From positions 248,001-312,000 of the forward strand of contig JANTQA010000011.1 of assembly GCA_027625915.1 (NCBI GenBank): DNA of 64,000 bases. Reading direction: 5' to 3'. Below the pieces are notes generated by a model. It saw only the letters and a list, made by a program, of their open reading frames with translations. It was not told the DNA's origin and did not search any database. The DNA is from Anaeramoeba flamelloides. Lineage: Eukaryota; Metamonada; Anaeramoebidae. Positions 21,875-34,200 of the stretch are shown here, piece after piece (positions within the stretch are counted from its first letter, which is position 1; each line of letters starts with the position of its first letter). Position numbers and translations under genes: made by a program.

Positions 21875-22794
21875 TTGGATTTGTTGAAAAATGATTTAAA
21901 TAATTTTCTTAATTTTCTGAAATTTTATCTCTTTTTTTTAACTAAATTTTTAGTGTATCAATCTAATAAAAATTTTAAGAAAAGTTTTAAATTTGATACT
22001 TTTATTAGTAGAATTCGATTTTTAATACTGGGGCTTTAAAAAAAAATCACCCAATCAAAAATTAGTATTATTGGTTTCCTTGATTCTTGATATATATATA
22101 TATATATATAAATATATATGCCCTTAATAAAATTAAGCACTATTTTTTTCATGATTAATATTTTTCCAAATATAGATTATAACTTAATTCAATTAGCCAC
22201 TGGTATAAATTTTTTTAGAATAAAAACACTCTCAACTTTTGAATATCGAAAATATTTTTTGGAATTAGTGTGCACTTTTTTATTTTTTTTTTTTGAAAAA
22301 TTGGGGTTGAGAAAAGTTTGAAATCAAAGAATAAGTTATTATATTAAATTTAAATGCTTTTCCAGAAAGTTTATCCTTTTAGTTTTATTTTTTTTTTATT
22401 TTACCATTTAAAACTAAAAAAAAACATTTGAGGACCAAATTAGTCCCTTTTATGAAAAGAAAATTCCCATAATTTAGAATTTGTTTTAGTAAGTGAGTGA
22501 AAACAAGATAGTGAATCTAAAAATATACATAATTTCAAGTGTGAATTCAATGATTTTGGCAAAAATTATTTTCAAGAAAAAGTTAAATTGAAACTTTATT
22601 TATTCTAATTTTTTCATCTAGTTTTTTTTATTGTATTAATGGAAAGTATTTGATCAGTTTTCAATTTTTAGTATTTTTTGGGCCGTAGGGACATATATAC
22701 ATACCCTGAGAAAAAAAAGTACACATCTTTTTGTTATAGAATACAATTTAAATAAATCTAGACTATTTCAAAAAAATAAGTGTAATTTTCCGGC

Positions 22795-22982
22795 CAGTTT
22801 CACTTCTAAGGTACAAACCCTCAACCAAAATTAAGGAACAAAAAAAGCTCTAATTAAGAAATAAAATTTGGATTTTTTTATATACTTTTTATTTTACTAG
22901 AATCTGAAATTTGGTGCCTTAATTTTGGATTATTATTATGCCCTAATTTTCGGTTGAAGTTTGTACATTTAAAGTGAAACTG
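22795..22982. mobile_element. Short inverted-repeat element, 188 bp
   Basis: Left end CAGTTTCACTTCTAAGG continues to CAACCAAAATTAAGG. The right end is its near reverse complement (CCTAATTTTCGGTTG through AAAGTGAAACTG). Arms are about 42 bp with only a few mismatches. MITE-like, family unknown. Confidence 0.7.
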
Positions 22983-23189
22983 AACATATTTTGATAATGT
23001 TTTATTAAACTAAATTATCATAAAAAAAGTCTAAATGCAAAACCATAAACAACGTTTTATTGATTCTTGATAATAATTCAATAGTTTGTTAGTATATATA
23101 TTACTCAAATAAAAGATATTTATTTTTTTTTTCTTGATTTTGAAATGATATTTTTTCAAGGGGTAAAAATTAGTTTTTATTATTTTCTT

Positions 23190-23480
23190 TATGATAGAAA
23201 AAATCTTTTTCATAACTTGTTTAATCTCAACAAATTATCAAATAGAATTTAAAACATATAACTGCATTTGATAGTTAAAAAAATCATTTGTACCCTTTCC
23301 GTATTTCCTGTTTTTTTATTGAAATTGGTTGTAACTTGTTTTCACCAAAAAAAGTAGCTATTTTTTTTTTTTTTCAATTTTTGGAAATTTTTCAACCAGA
23401 ATATTTTGAAATAAATATCATTGTAATTGTTTCTACCAGTATTAATAATTTTATTAATTTTGGTATTTCCATTTAACAAA
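23190..23480 (-). repeat. Dispersed repeat R3, partial copy
   Basis: Reverse-oriented match to 52790-53310 and 59440-59990. Landmarks are AACTTGTTTAATCTCAAC, TTTGTACCCTTTCC and ATTGAAATTGGTTGTAAC. A small fragment of the same repeat (CTTGTTTAATCTCAACAA) is at about 46167-46205. Confidence 0.7.
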
Positions 23481-25309
23481 TAAATCTACTAACAGAGATG
23501 ATTTTTTCTGAAATGTAAAAAGAAATGAACACTTTTTTGGTAAAACCTTAAATTTGATTATTTTGACAATTTCAAAATAGGATTATGAGAAAACATTCCA
23601 TATTTCAAATTTTATATATTTGGGATTTTTAACAATATATTACTTTATTTCATTAAAAACCCATTCTTCAAGAAATTTCAATACCCAATACTATTATTAC
23701 ACTATTATAATAAAAAATTGCTCACAGATTTTTTTATTTGGTTTAAATTCATAAATATTCATAAATTTACAATTTCTATGAATAAAAAGAGTAAAAAATT
23801 AAATTGCTTAAATCAAAATTTTATCTAAAATGTTTTTATTAAATTAAACTATTTAATAATGTTTTTCTAAGGATTTACTGGTTTAAAAATCTAACTAATC
23901 CATGAAATAGCAATTTTTAAGAACAACTTCAAAAAAAAAAATGATTTATTTTCTTTCTTTCAAATCATTTTTAACAACAAAATCTTTCTAATATAATTCT
24001 GTTCAATTAATATTTTCAAAAATCACTAAAATATATCTCTTCTATTCATAATAATATAGCCTTCTAGATCTCAAATTTGTAATTTTTTTTTTTAATTATG
24101 AAAAATGAAATTTTAACATTAATAGAGTAAAGTAGATTTTACCAATTTTGAGTACCCTGTTTTTTTTTTTTTGGAAATGAAACACGAATATTATATATTT
24201 AATTATAATAAATTGCATTTTTTTAATAAATAGAGGATGGTATGAATCCCAGTATAATATTTTTATAATAAAATCAAATAAAGAGAATTTGAAAAAAAGA
24301 AAAAATTGATCAAGAAAAAATTAAACAAATCTTTTATTTCTAGATTTAATCTGTAAAATGTAATATATTAAAGAAAAAATATTCTTTACTTGTTTTTATT
24401 GAAATTCTTATGAAAGGAAAAATTTTGTACAACAATCAATTTAAAAAAATTTTTCTTAGAAAAAACCCTAAATAACTATTTAATCTGATTCAAAAAAATG
24501 ATAAAAATTATTTTTCAACCAGGAATTTTAAATCAAAAGCACTCATCCTTTTAAAATTTGAACAAATAAACTTAAAAAAAATAATCAAAAATTGAAAAAA
24601 AAAAAACTTAAAAAAGTAAAAAATATATAAAAACAGTTGTCTATAAGCATACTCTTAGAGACCATTTCTAATTGTTTATTCTAAAAAAAAAATGATAAAA
24701 TAAAAAATTGCTACATTATTTTAAATTAATTAAACACAAAAAAAAAACTAGATAGGAATAATTAATGATATATTACAGAATATTTATTTCTCAAAGGTGT
24801 TCTTTTGATAGGTGTTTAACATACCTGTAAATTATAGAATAGTACTTCCCGGTATATAACCCCCCTACATATTATGTATTATTATTCAGGTAATTTGCTG
24901 ATTTTCCAAAAAAAAATAAAATAAAATAAAAAAGGTTAACCATCCTTTACTAAATCTTTTAATTATAGGTGAAATATTTTCATTTATTTTATTTTTTTAA
25001 AACCAAAAAGATATAAATAAAAAAAGGAAACAGAACAATATATTATTAACAACTAATTGTGTAATTCCTTATTTATCATTTATTTCCCTTTTATCCATAT
25101 TTTGCCCGTTTGATGAATTCTGTTAAACTGAACAATAATTTGGGATTATTTAATTTTCCACATAAAATGATACAATTATTATTTTATTAGAATATTTTTT
25201 TTATTTTTATTATTCTTTTTTTTTTTATTTTGTCAAATTTTCCTTAACACTCTACACAAATCGATAATAAAAAAACAAACGAATATTTGAATACTCTGAG
25301 TAGCTTTAT

Positions 25310-25990
25310 ATATTTTATTATAATTAACCATTTTCCAGTCAAAGAGGAATTGTTGCAATGGTTGAAATACACGTTTTAAAGGTTCTGTATGGATATTATA
25401 AAGAAAAATTTTATTTAGTAAAATTTTCAAAATTGAAATCATTTTTGCATATTTTTGTTTGTTTTTTTTTCGTTTTTTTTTGTTACATAATTCATTTAAA
25501 AAAAGTTTTTTATTACAAGATCAATATTCACTTCGTAAAATCGTGTTATTGCAAGGTAATTTGAACTGCGGAAATGATTTTTGATGAAATAAATTGATTT
25601 TTATTGGAATGTTATTCAAGCTTTGATCGAGATATTTAAATAATAAATGTGAAAAATTTTCAATTCATTTTCATTTCCTTTTTCAAATAGAGACCACAAA
25701 TCCCAGCAAACTTCCTTTGGGGACTTGATTTCTAAAAGAAAAATATGGAGAATGAAGTGAAAAATGTTTCATATTTATTATTCAAATACTAGTAGGAGAT
25801 CAAAATGAAAATTCTTGTTTTTCTCAAAGGTTTCCTTAGAATTTGAGTTTTCATTTTTAAGAAAATATATTGATTAATTAGTTTTATTTCAGATGGGTAT
25901 CAACAATTCTTTGATTTTTTATTATTCAACTTATTTCTTATTTTTTCTTCTGAGGTCAATTATATAAAATAATTGATATTGAATATTTTT
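25310..25990. repeat. Dispersed repeat R5, copy 1 (carries a MITE)
   Basis: Similar in the same orientation to 47660-48160. Shared landmarks are TTTTCCAGTCA, TTTCAAAATTGAAATCA, ATCAAAATGAA and ATATTGATT, plus the segment ending AATAATTGATATT. This copy is longer because a MITE lies inside it. Confidence 0.6.
25627..25794. mobile_element. MITE of the TACTGGTATTTG family, copy 2
   Basis: Left arm is degenerate (GATATTTAAATAATAAATG); right arm is intact, ending TTCAAATACTAGTA. The length of about 168 bp matches the family. It sits inside R5, whose other copy at 47660-48160 lacks it, which helps define the insertion. Confidence 0.65.
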
Positions 25991-26029
25991 TTTTTTGTTT
26001 TTGGATACCACTTTGACTGAAACAAAGTC

Positions 26030-26520
26030 AATATTTATTCACTGATTAATAAAAAGAAATAAGAACAAATCAAAAAAATGACCATGGAAAAGAAAAAAAA
26101 AGTATTGACCCTTTATACAATATTTATGATAAAAGATTCTTCTTTACCAAAATTTATTTTAATTCTTAATAGAAAAAAATTTTATTTAAAAAATTTTTAA
26201 AAAATAAATTATGTTATATTTTTCAATTTTTTTGCAAAATGAATTTTAATTTCAATTATGATTCAATTAATCAAATTCATAGTTGGCTCAAGAAATGAGG
26301 GAATTATTGAACTTCTTTTTGAGAAAATATGATTCACTTGACAACATTGATTTATTTTGAAATAATTTTATTTCCATTAAGTGGACTGACAATGCTACTT
26401 ATGAATGATGTTTTCAACTTTTCAGTATATTTTCTTTATATCAGACTTGGATTTTTTTAAACTGTATTTTTATTTCACTAATTTCATTCTTTTACTTTAA
26501 TCAATAAAACAGGTGTATTA
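26030..26520. repeat. Dispersed repeat R4, copy 2
   Basis: Same orientation as 15290-15850. Landmarks TTTTAATTCTTAAT, GCAAAATGAATTTTAA and TCAATTAATCAAATTCAT are in the same order. Confidence 0.6.
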
Positions 26521-28519
26521 TATTTTTTACTCAGTTTGGTAAAAATATTAGAAAAAAAAAAAGTATGATGGTTTACATATAACAGATAATCAAAAAAAAA
26601 AGTAAAAAATCTTTAAAATTTCTTGAAATTTAAATAAATGAAAATAAATTAAATTACCAAATAAAAATAAAAAAAATAATGGATATATTAAAAAAAAAAA
26701 ATCAAGTAATTAGTGTTATATTAATAATGTTTCTCAACAAGATCATAAAAACATTTTCATCGTTTTCTTGGCTGTTAAAGATATTTCAAATTTATTCCTA
26801 AAATTAACAAAAAAATAAATTAATATACATAATTCTATATTAGTGAAAATTGATGACATCATATAATATATTCTTTAACTCTAATAACAAATAACTAAAA
26901 TTCATTAACAGTGGTGTCAATATGTTTATATTTTTTTTTGAATTGAAAATAAAATTCAGACTTGGTATGATTAATTCCCTTTAAAAACTTATCCGTCTGT
27001 AATATATGATCGATTTTCAAAAAAGAACTTTAAAAAACTAGATAATTATTAGAAAAAATTATCAAAAGAGTAACCCCCAATATCCGATTTAAATTGTTGT
27101 TAATTATAATTTTGAGAACGACTACATCTATTGTAAAGGGTAGATCTATGGGAGTTTTTGAGATCCAAACAATTATTTCCTTTTACAACAAAAGTCATTT
27201 ACCTTAAAAGTTGTTTATCATAAAAAGAATGAAATCAAATAATTACATTAGTAAAATCTCTTGAGTTATGCAATAAAGAAAAATTGAATTAAATGGAATT
27301 TAATCAGTTTGTAATAAAAAAAAAAGTATTACTTCTAATTGAAAAAATTTAAAAACTTTGAAATCACAAATACAAAAAGAAATGATTGGGATTTTTGTTT
27401 TAATCTTAATTTTTGAAAGCTAGAATTATTATAAAGTTTTTTTTTTTTAATTGAATTTTTAGCCAAAAAGGATCTTGTACAATATATTTTTGATTATTTT
27501 AATTTTCTGAACCAAAAGAAGAGTACTTGCACATTTTCATTTTTAAAGATCAAGTCGAACTTGGACAGGAAGGAAATTCCTCAATATAACTTGAATCATG
27601 AGATTGCATACCAAAAGATGATTTTGAAATCAACATAATGAACTTTATAAATAGATTTTCACTTCACTGCCTGGTTCCCTAGTTCACACCCTTTTGAGTA
27701 ATGATATCTTGAATTAAAAACTTTACAACAAAATATTTTTTTGAATTTCAAACAACCTTTTTCGAATATCTTTTCCAAAACATTATTTACAAATAAGGAA
27801 ATTTTTTTTTGAAAAACATTAATTAATTGAGACTTCATTGAAGATAACTTTTCAAGATGATATTTTCTCTCAATAAAGAAAAAAAATTGATTTAAAAAAA
27901 ATAAGACTATGGAATTTCAATGAGAAAAAATTTATATTTGATTATCTTTTTTAAATTCTGAAAAATTCTATTCATAGAGGATTCTAGTTTCACCAATGGC
28001 ACACTTATAAAAAATACCCCACAAAGAAATTGAGCTCACAAATTATGATCTTTTTGTTGTAAACAATTTCAATATGAAAAATAGGGATATATAAAGTAAA
28101 ATTTTTCCTATTTTAAAATAAATCACCAGTAATTTAAAAGAAAAAAAAAAATAAGAGAAAACTCGTCAATGATCCCCTTTAAACCCAAATTACTATTGTA
28201 ACAACTGTACCTTTTCTTCAATAAAATGTTCTTAAAAAAATTAATATTTTTGATAGTTTACTTTAAGGGAGTAGCTACACCATAAGACATAATAAAAATT
28301 TGAGAGAGATGAGATAAGAACATTTTATTTTAGTGGCGTGTGATCGTAGATTCTCTAAAAATTTTTTTAAAAAAATTATTTGATATTTTTTTTTTAGTAA
28401 TGTTCAACAATAAAAAAAAAAGAGATTATATTGATAAAATAGTTTTATTATTATTATTATTTTATTATTAAAATAAACTTAATTCGATTAATTTAGACAC
28501 AGTTTAAACAGTTAGAAGA

Positions 28520-28990
28520 ATAACAAAAACATGATTTACATCAATTTGGAAATTAATTTTAATTCAACAAACTATATCATTTTTTGTGTTTTTTGTTTTT
28601 GTTTTCATTTTCTTTTTTTCAGGTACTTAATCGGTTTAGTTAGATCTGAAAATTTTTTATAGATGGTTACTAGATGGTTACAGTTGAGTTTCTTCAAGTG
28701 ATAAATCCACATACAACCCGTACATGGTATCTTATCATTTGATCGATCAACCATTGTTGGTGTAATTTTAACAAATCTACCAATATATTTTTTGTTCAAA
28801 CTCTTTCATTTCAGCTCGTTTCATTTTTTATGGACACACTTGTTTTGATTTTTTGTTTTATATTGTTTTCTTATATTTGGATGGAAATGATTACTTAAAA
28901 AACCATTAATACTATGTTACTTAAATCTGGTTTTATATTAGGTTTGGGAGAATATAGTAAATTGAGTTTTTGTTTCACTATTTTTGATTT
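28520..28990. repeat. Dispersed repeat R6, copy 1
   Basis: Same orientation as 37440-37930. Landmarks CAATTTGGAAAT, TTTTCATTTTC...CAG and GTAGATC/TTAGATC, plus CATTTGATC and ATGGGGTTTA/ATGGGATTTA near the end. On the minus strand the two copies keep a related peptide (FVKITPTMVDRSNDKI versus FVEISPIIFDRSNEKI), suggesting former coding sequence. Confidence 0.6.
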
Positions 28991-29384
28991 TAGATGTGTC
29001 CAAATTTTTGGAATGGGGTTTAGTTTTTTTTTCTGGGAGAAGATAATTTCAGATTCTTAGAATAAAACGTGTATCTATTTTGTGGTTTAAACTTTGATAA
29101 CATATAATCATATTCACTTCTCATATTCCACTAAACCCAACGTTTTACAATCCTAACAAGTAATAATTCTACTTAATTATTCGAATTTTGGAATTCTTCT
29201 AGCTATTTAAGTCCCATTTATGTTTCCTTTTATATTCTCTCAATTGTAATATTGTTGTTCTTTTTAAACAAAATCCATTAATCCTAAATGCCACTAATAA
29301 AAAAAATATTTCTAATTGCTTTATCTTGTCAGGATTAAAAAAAATCTCAAAAATGATGAAAAAATAAAAAATGAAAAAATTAAA

Positions 29385-29479
29385 TGCCACAATAGAATGT
29401 TGAGAGAAGAATAAAAGATAAGTCATTCAACATTCAAAACACTATTTTAAGTAATTCAACTCAACATTCTATTGTGGCA
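29385..29479. repeat. Perfect 20-bp inverted repeat (hairpin)
   Basis: TGCCACAATAGAATGTTGAG at 29385-29404 is exactly reverse-complementary to 29460-29479, with 55 bp between. It lies inside the 28267-29639 element and could form a stable hairpin. Confidence 0.85.
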
Positions 29480-30302
29480 ATTTCTTTGAGACTTTGAAAA
29501 AAAATTTCAAAAATCTAATGAATGAAGTACTTTAAATAATAAAAATCAATGAGGTACAACCAGAGTAAAAAATGTTATTTTCTGATCCTCTTCAGAATTG
29601 CACAAAAGTGAAATATTTTTCTTTACCGTGGCTACTCCCTTAAATTCATTTTATTTTTCTTCGATTTTTATCTTAAATTGTGATAGAAAAAAGCTTTTTT
29701 GTGAGAATTATTTTTACTATTTGTACACAAAAAAATCTTTAATTCAATTCAGAACTTGAACAACCAAAGAACCAATCACCTTCACTGGAATCCAAAAACA
29801 AATGAGTCCACAAAGAATAGTATTTGAGTTAAATTTATTATAATTTATGTAATAAATCTGTTTAAAGAAAAGAAATATATGATTTTATATAAGTTTTTTA
29901 AAAGTATTGAATCTAATCTTAATAAATTGTTACCCAAACTGTCAAAAAACATATTAATAACACAATTTGAAACACCTTCCATAAATTTAGATCTATGAAC
30001 TTTTGCAACAGTCCTATTTTATCGATCTTTTTTCAGCAAAAATTTTTTTTCATAAATGCAATTGTAGTAGATTTTTCATTAAAATCGATTTATAAATTAT
30101 TCCAAGTACTATAGCTTTTAATAAGGTTAATTTTATCTTAAAAACAAGATCAATCTCCTTTATGTAATCCAAAAAGGTTTATAAATAATTTTTTAATAAT
30201 CATTTTTTTAAAAATATTTTCCTTGTTTTCTTTGGAACTTTTTTTTAATAAATCAAATTCCTTAGAAAAAGTTCCAAAAAACATTTTTAACTTGGCTTTA
30301 GA

Positions 30303-31097
30303 ATGTCTAGTGTTGACGAGTCTTACTCTTCAACAAAAAAGAAAAAAAAAAAGTCAAAGTCAAAAAAAAAAAACAAAACAAGCAAGATCCCAACAAAAGA
30401 AAATGAGAATGAAAGAAATTCAAAAAAAAACAAAAACAAACCCAAAACTAAAAATTCAGATTCAAGCTCAAGCTCAAGCACAGATACTAGTTCTAGCACA
30501 AATTCTAATTCAAATTCAACAGAAAATGAAAAGAAAAAAGACAACGAAAAGAAAAAATTAAATAAACAAAAAAAAACAAAAAAAGAGAATAAGAAAAACA
30601 AAAAAACAAGAAAAAAAGAAAATGACAAAAAAGAAAACGACAAAAAACAAAAGGGCAAAAAAAAAGAGCAAAAAACAAAGAAAAAAAGAAAATCTGACTC
30701 AAATTCAGATTCCAATTCAAGCTCAAGCACAAATTCTAATTCGAGTTCAAGCACAAACTCAAAAGAAAAGAAAAAGAAAAAGAAAAAGAAAAAGAAAAAG
30801 AAAAAGAAAAATAAAAATAAAAATAAAAACGAAAAAAGTGAGAATTCAAATTCAGAATCCAATGATGAACAAACAAAAAAAAAGGAAAAAAAAATAAATA
30901 CTCAAGAAAAAGAGCCCAACGAACCAAGTTGGTTTGACGAACAAGAATATGGCGATGATGACGAAGACTGGGAATTATATTTTGAATTTGATCCTAAAGT
31001 TGCGCGCCAAAGAAAGCTGAAAGAGAAACAAGAAAAAAAGGAAAGAGAAAGATTGGAAAAAGAGAGAAAACGGCTAGAGAAAGAAAAGAAGAAAGAA

Positions 31098-31159
<62 letters not shown>

Positions 31160-31161
31160 AG

Positions 31162-31256
<95 letters not shown>

Positions 31257-34200
31257 AAATAAAAAAAGAAAAGGAAAAAGCGAAAAAAGAAAGGCAATTA
31301 GAAAAAGAAAGATTAGCCAAAGAAAAACAATTGGCCAAGGAAAGACTATCAAAAGAAAAACAAGAAGAACTTGAAAAGAAAGCAAAAGAAAAAGACGAAG
31401 AAGAAAGAAAAAAAAAATCAGAAAAAGAAAGAGTGTCCAAAGAAAAGCAAGAAGAAAAAGAAAGATTAGCCAAAGAAAAACAATTGGCCAAGGAAAGACT
31501 ATCAAAAGAAAAACAAGAAGAACTCGAAAAGAAAGCAAAAGAAAAAGACGAAGAAGAAAGAAAAAAACAATTAGCAAAAGAAAGGAAAAAAAATTTAAAA
31601 CAAGAATTCAAAGATCAAAAACGAAGAGAAAAAGAACAAGCCGAAAAAGAAAAACAATTAATGAAAGAAACTACAGAAAAAGAAAAACAAGAAGAACTTG
31701 AAAGAATAGCAAAAGAAAAAGACGAAGAAGAAAGAAAAAAACAATCAGAAAAAGAAAGATTAGCCAAAGAAAAGCAAGAAGAAAAAGAAAGACTATCAAA
31801 AGAAAAACAAGAAGAACTTGAAAAGAAAGCAAAAGAAAAAGACGAAGAAGAAAGAAAAAAACAATTAGCAAAAGAAAGGAAAAAAAATTTAAAACAAGAA
31901 TTCAAAGATCAAAAACGAAGAGAAAAAGAACAAGCCGAAACAGAAAAACAATTAGAAAAAGAAACTACAGAAAAAGAAAAACAATCAGAAAAAGAAAGAT
32001 TATCAAAAGAAAAACAAGAAGAAAAAGAAAGAATAGCGAAAGAAAAAAAAGAATCAGAAAGACAAAAGCATTTAGAAAAATTCAGAACACAAAAAGGAAA
32101 GCAATTAGAAAAAGAAAGATTATCCAAAGAAAAACAAGAAGAACTCGAAAAAAAACAAAAAGAAAAAGAAGAAGAAGAAGAAAAGAAAAAGTTAGAAAAA
32201 GAACGAAAAAAAGCTGAAAGAAAAAAAACAACGAAAAAAAGCTGAAAGAAAAAAAACTAAACAACAAAAAAAAAGAGAAAAGAAAAAAGCAGCAAAAAAA
32301 AAGAAATTAGCAAGAGCTGAAAGGAAAAGAAAATTAAGAAAACAAATGGAAGATCTTCAAAAGAAAAGAGAAATTGCAAGAGAAGAGTTAAGAAGAAAAA
32401 ATCAAGAAGAAAAAGAGAGAAAGCAAAAAGAAAAAGAAAGAAAAAAAAAAGAAAAGCTATTAAAAAAGGAAAAAAAACGAAGATTAAAAAAAGAAGCACA
32501 ATTAGTTAAACAACAATTAAAACAAAAAAAGAAAATGAAAAAACAACAAACAAAGCAAATTAATTTAAAAAAAAAAGAAGAAAGATTAAAAAAAAAACAA
32601 ATAATTTCACAAAAAGTTAATGGACTTGAAGATTCTGTATTAAAAATTGAAGCAGATTTAATATTCCAATCATTTCGTATTAATGAAGATAATCAAAACA
32701 AAAAAGAACAAAAAAAATTAAATTCAAAATTAGATTTAGTTAATCTTTCAAAACTTTTAATGGATAAAGTATATATATTAGCTGATCAACATTTTACTGA
32801 TCAAAGTACAAGTTCAGATAGCTCTGATTCATTAACTACATCATCCTCATCCTCATCATCATCTTCAACTTCATCAGAGCAATCAAACAAAGAAAATAAT
32901 AAAAAAAAAAAAAAAGAAAATAAAAACGCAAATGAAAATACTGAATCAAATTCAGAAGAAGTTAAATTTGAAAAAGAAAGAAATGAAGATTGTGAAACCT
33001 TATATAAAACTGTTGAAAAACTTTCATCAATGATCCAAAATTGGGCCAATAATAAATTAAAATTTACAAAAACAAAAAAAGATTTGACAAAATATATGAA
33101 AACTGTTAACAAATTAGAAAAAAAAAAAACCGAGAGACAATTAATTTTGAATCAAAAAAAAACAGAAAAAGATGAAAAAACAAAAAATAAAATTGAAAAA
33201 AAAGTAAAAAAAATTGAAAAAACACTTGAATTAAAAGAAAAAACAGAACTTGAAAATGAAAAAAAAAAAAAAAAAAAAACGATTATTAACTGAAGAAGTG
33301 GAAGAGAAATTACAATTATTTGAAGATAAAATGAATATTATTTATAACCTACAACAGGATAATTTAAAAACAAACAATGGAGTTGATTTACAACTTGACA
33401 AATTATTGGAAAAAACAGATAAATTAATAATTCAAATTCAAAACGAAAGTGAAAAACAAGAAAAAGAACCATCAAATTATGATGAAGAAGTGATTGAACA
33501 AACTAAATTATTAAGAAAACTTTCTGTAAGATTTTCCAACAGCTTGAATAAAATCAAAATCGAAACAAAAAAAGAAATTGAATTATATGAAAACAAAGAA
33601 GAAAAATTAAAACTAGAAACCATTGAAGAAATTAATGAATGGGATCTTGAAGCTAAATTTGATAAAATTGAAGAAGAAGCTATTTTAAATAACAATAATG
33701 AAATATTGGATCATTTAAATAAACTTGAGGAAACTGTTGAAAATATTAATATAATTGAAAACAAAACAATTGATGAAGAAATTGAAAACAAAATGGAAGA
33801 ACAAATTGAACAAGTTGAAGAATTAACAAAAATCAAAAAACAAAGAAGGCAAAAAAAACAAAAACGAAGAAAAGAAAGACAAGTCAAAGTCCAAAAAATG
33901 AAAGAACTCAACAAAAAAAATATCATAACAAATAATGATAAACAACAAAAAAAAACACAAAAAAGAAAAACAAAAGTTCAAAAACGACAAAACAAAAGAG
34001 TTGATGTCCAAAAATCAAAAAAAATGAAAGAAATGAGAGTTTCAAAAAGACAAGAAAACCGAAGAGATTATCAAAATAATGTCAAAAATGACAGAAAGCA
34101 AAGTCAAATTTTAAGAGACAAAGAACGAGAAAGAAAAAAAAAAGAATTTTTAGCAGAATTGGAAAGAATAAAAAACGAAGAAGAAGAAAAAGAAAAATTA

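Larger units (their letters stand above)
28263..29643. mobile_element. TTAA-flanked element of 1373 bp
   Basis: Left end TTAA + GGGAGTAGCTAC; right end, read inward, TTAA + GGGAGTAGCCAC, so 11 of 12 terminal bases match and TTAA flanks both sides. It contains repeat R6 (28520-28990) and a 20-bp perfect inverted repeat (29385/29460). A minus-strand frame of about 64 codons (28605-28799) includes GRFVKITPTMVDRSNDKI and a CTGC...LNCNH pattern. It has no ATG and may be a remnant of an element protein. Confidence 0.6.
20885..30302. other. Gene desert of about 9.4 kb
   Basis: No supported gene. It is dominated by repeats: inverted-repeat elements at 21419-21874 and 22795-22982, R3 (23190-23480), a MITE (25627-25794) inside R5 (25310-25990), R4 copy 2 (26030-26520), and a TTAA-flanked element (28267-29639) containing R6. 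A (TA)n tract lies at 22091-22120. The rest is extremely AT-rich without persistent frames. Confidence 0.6.

Noticed and set aside
22091..22120. TA-rich tract as an origin or promoter
   Set aside because: Simple microsatellite; similar tracts occur at 47427 and 52560 without associated genes.
31331..32245. The frame 31331-32245 as a separate gene
   Set aside because: It has no ATG, is open backwards into the poly-A tract, and continues the composition of the preceding segment; better read as the middle of one broken gene.
30323..32499. Many minus-strand poly-Phe/Ser/Leu frames
   Set aside because: Antisense readings of the poly-Lys/Glu gene; composition is explained entirely by the A-rich sense strand.
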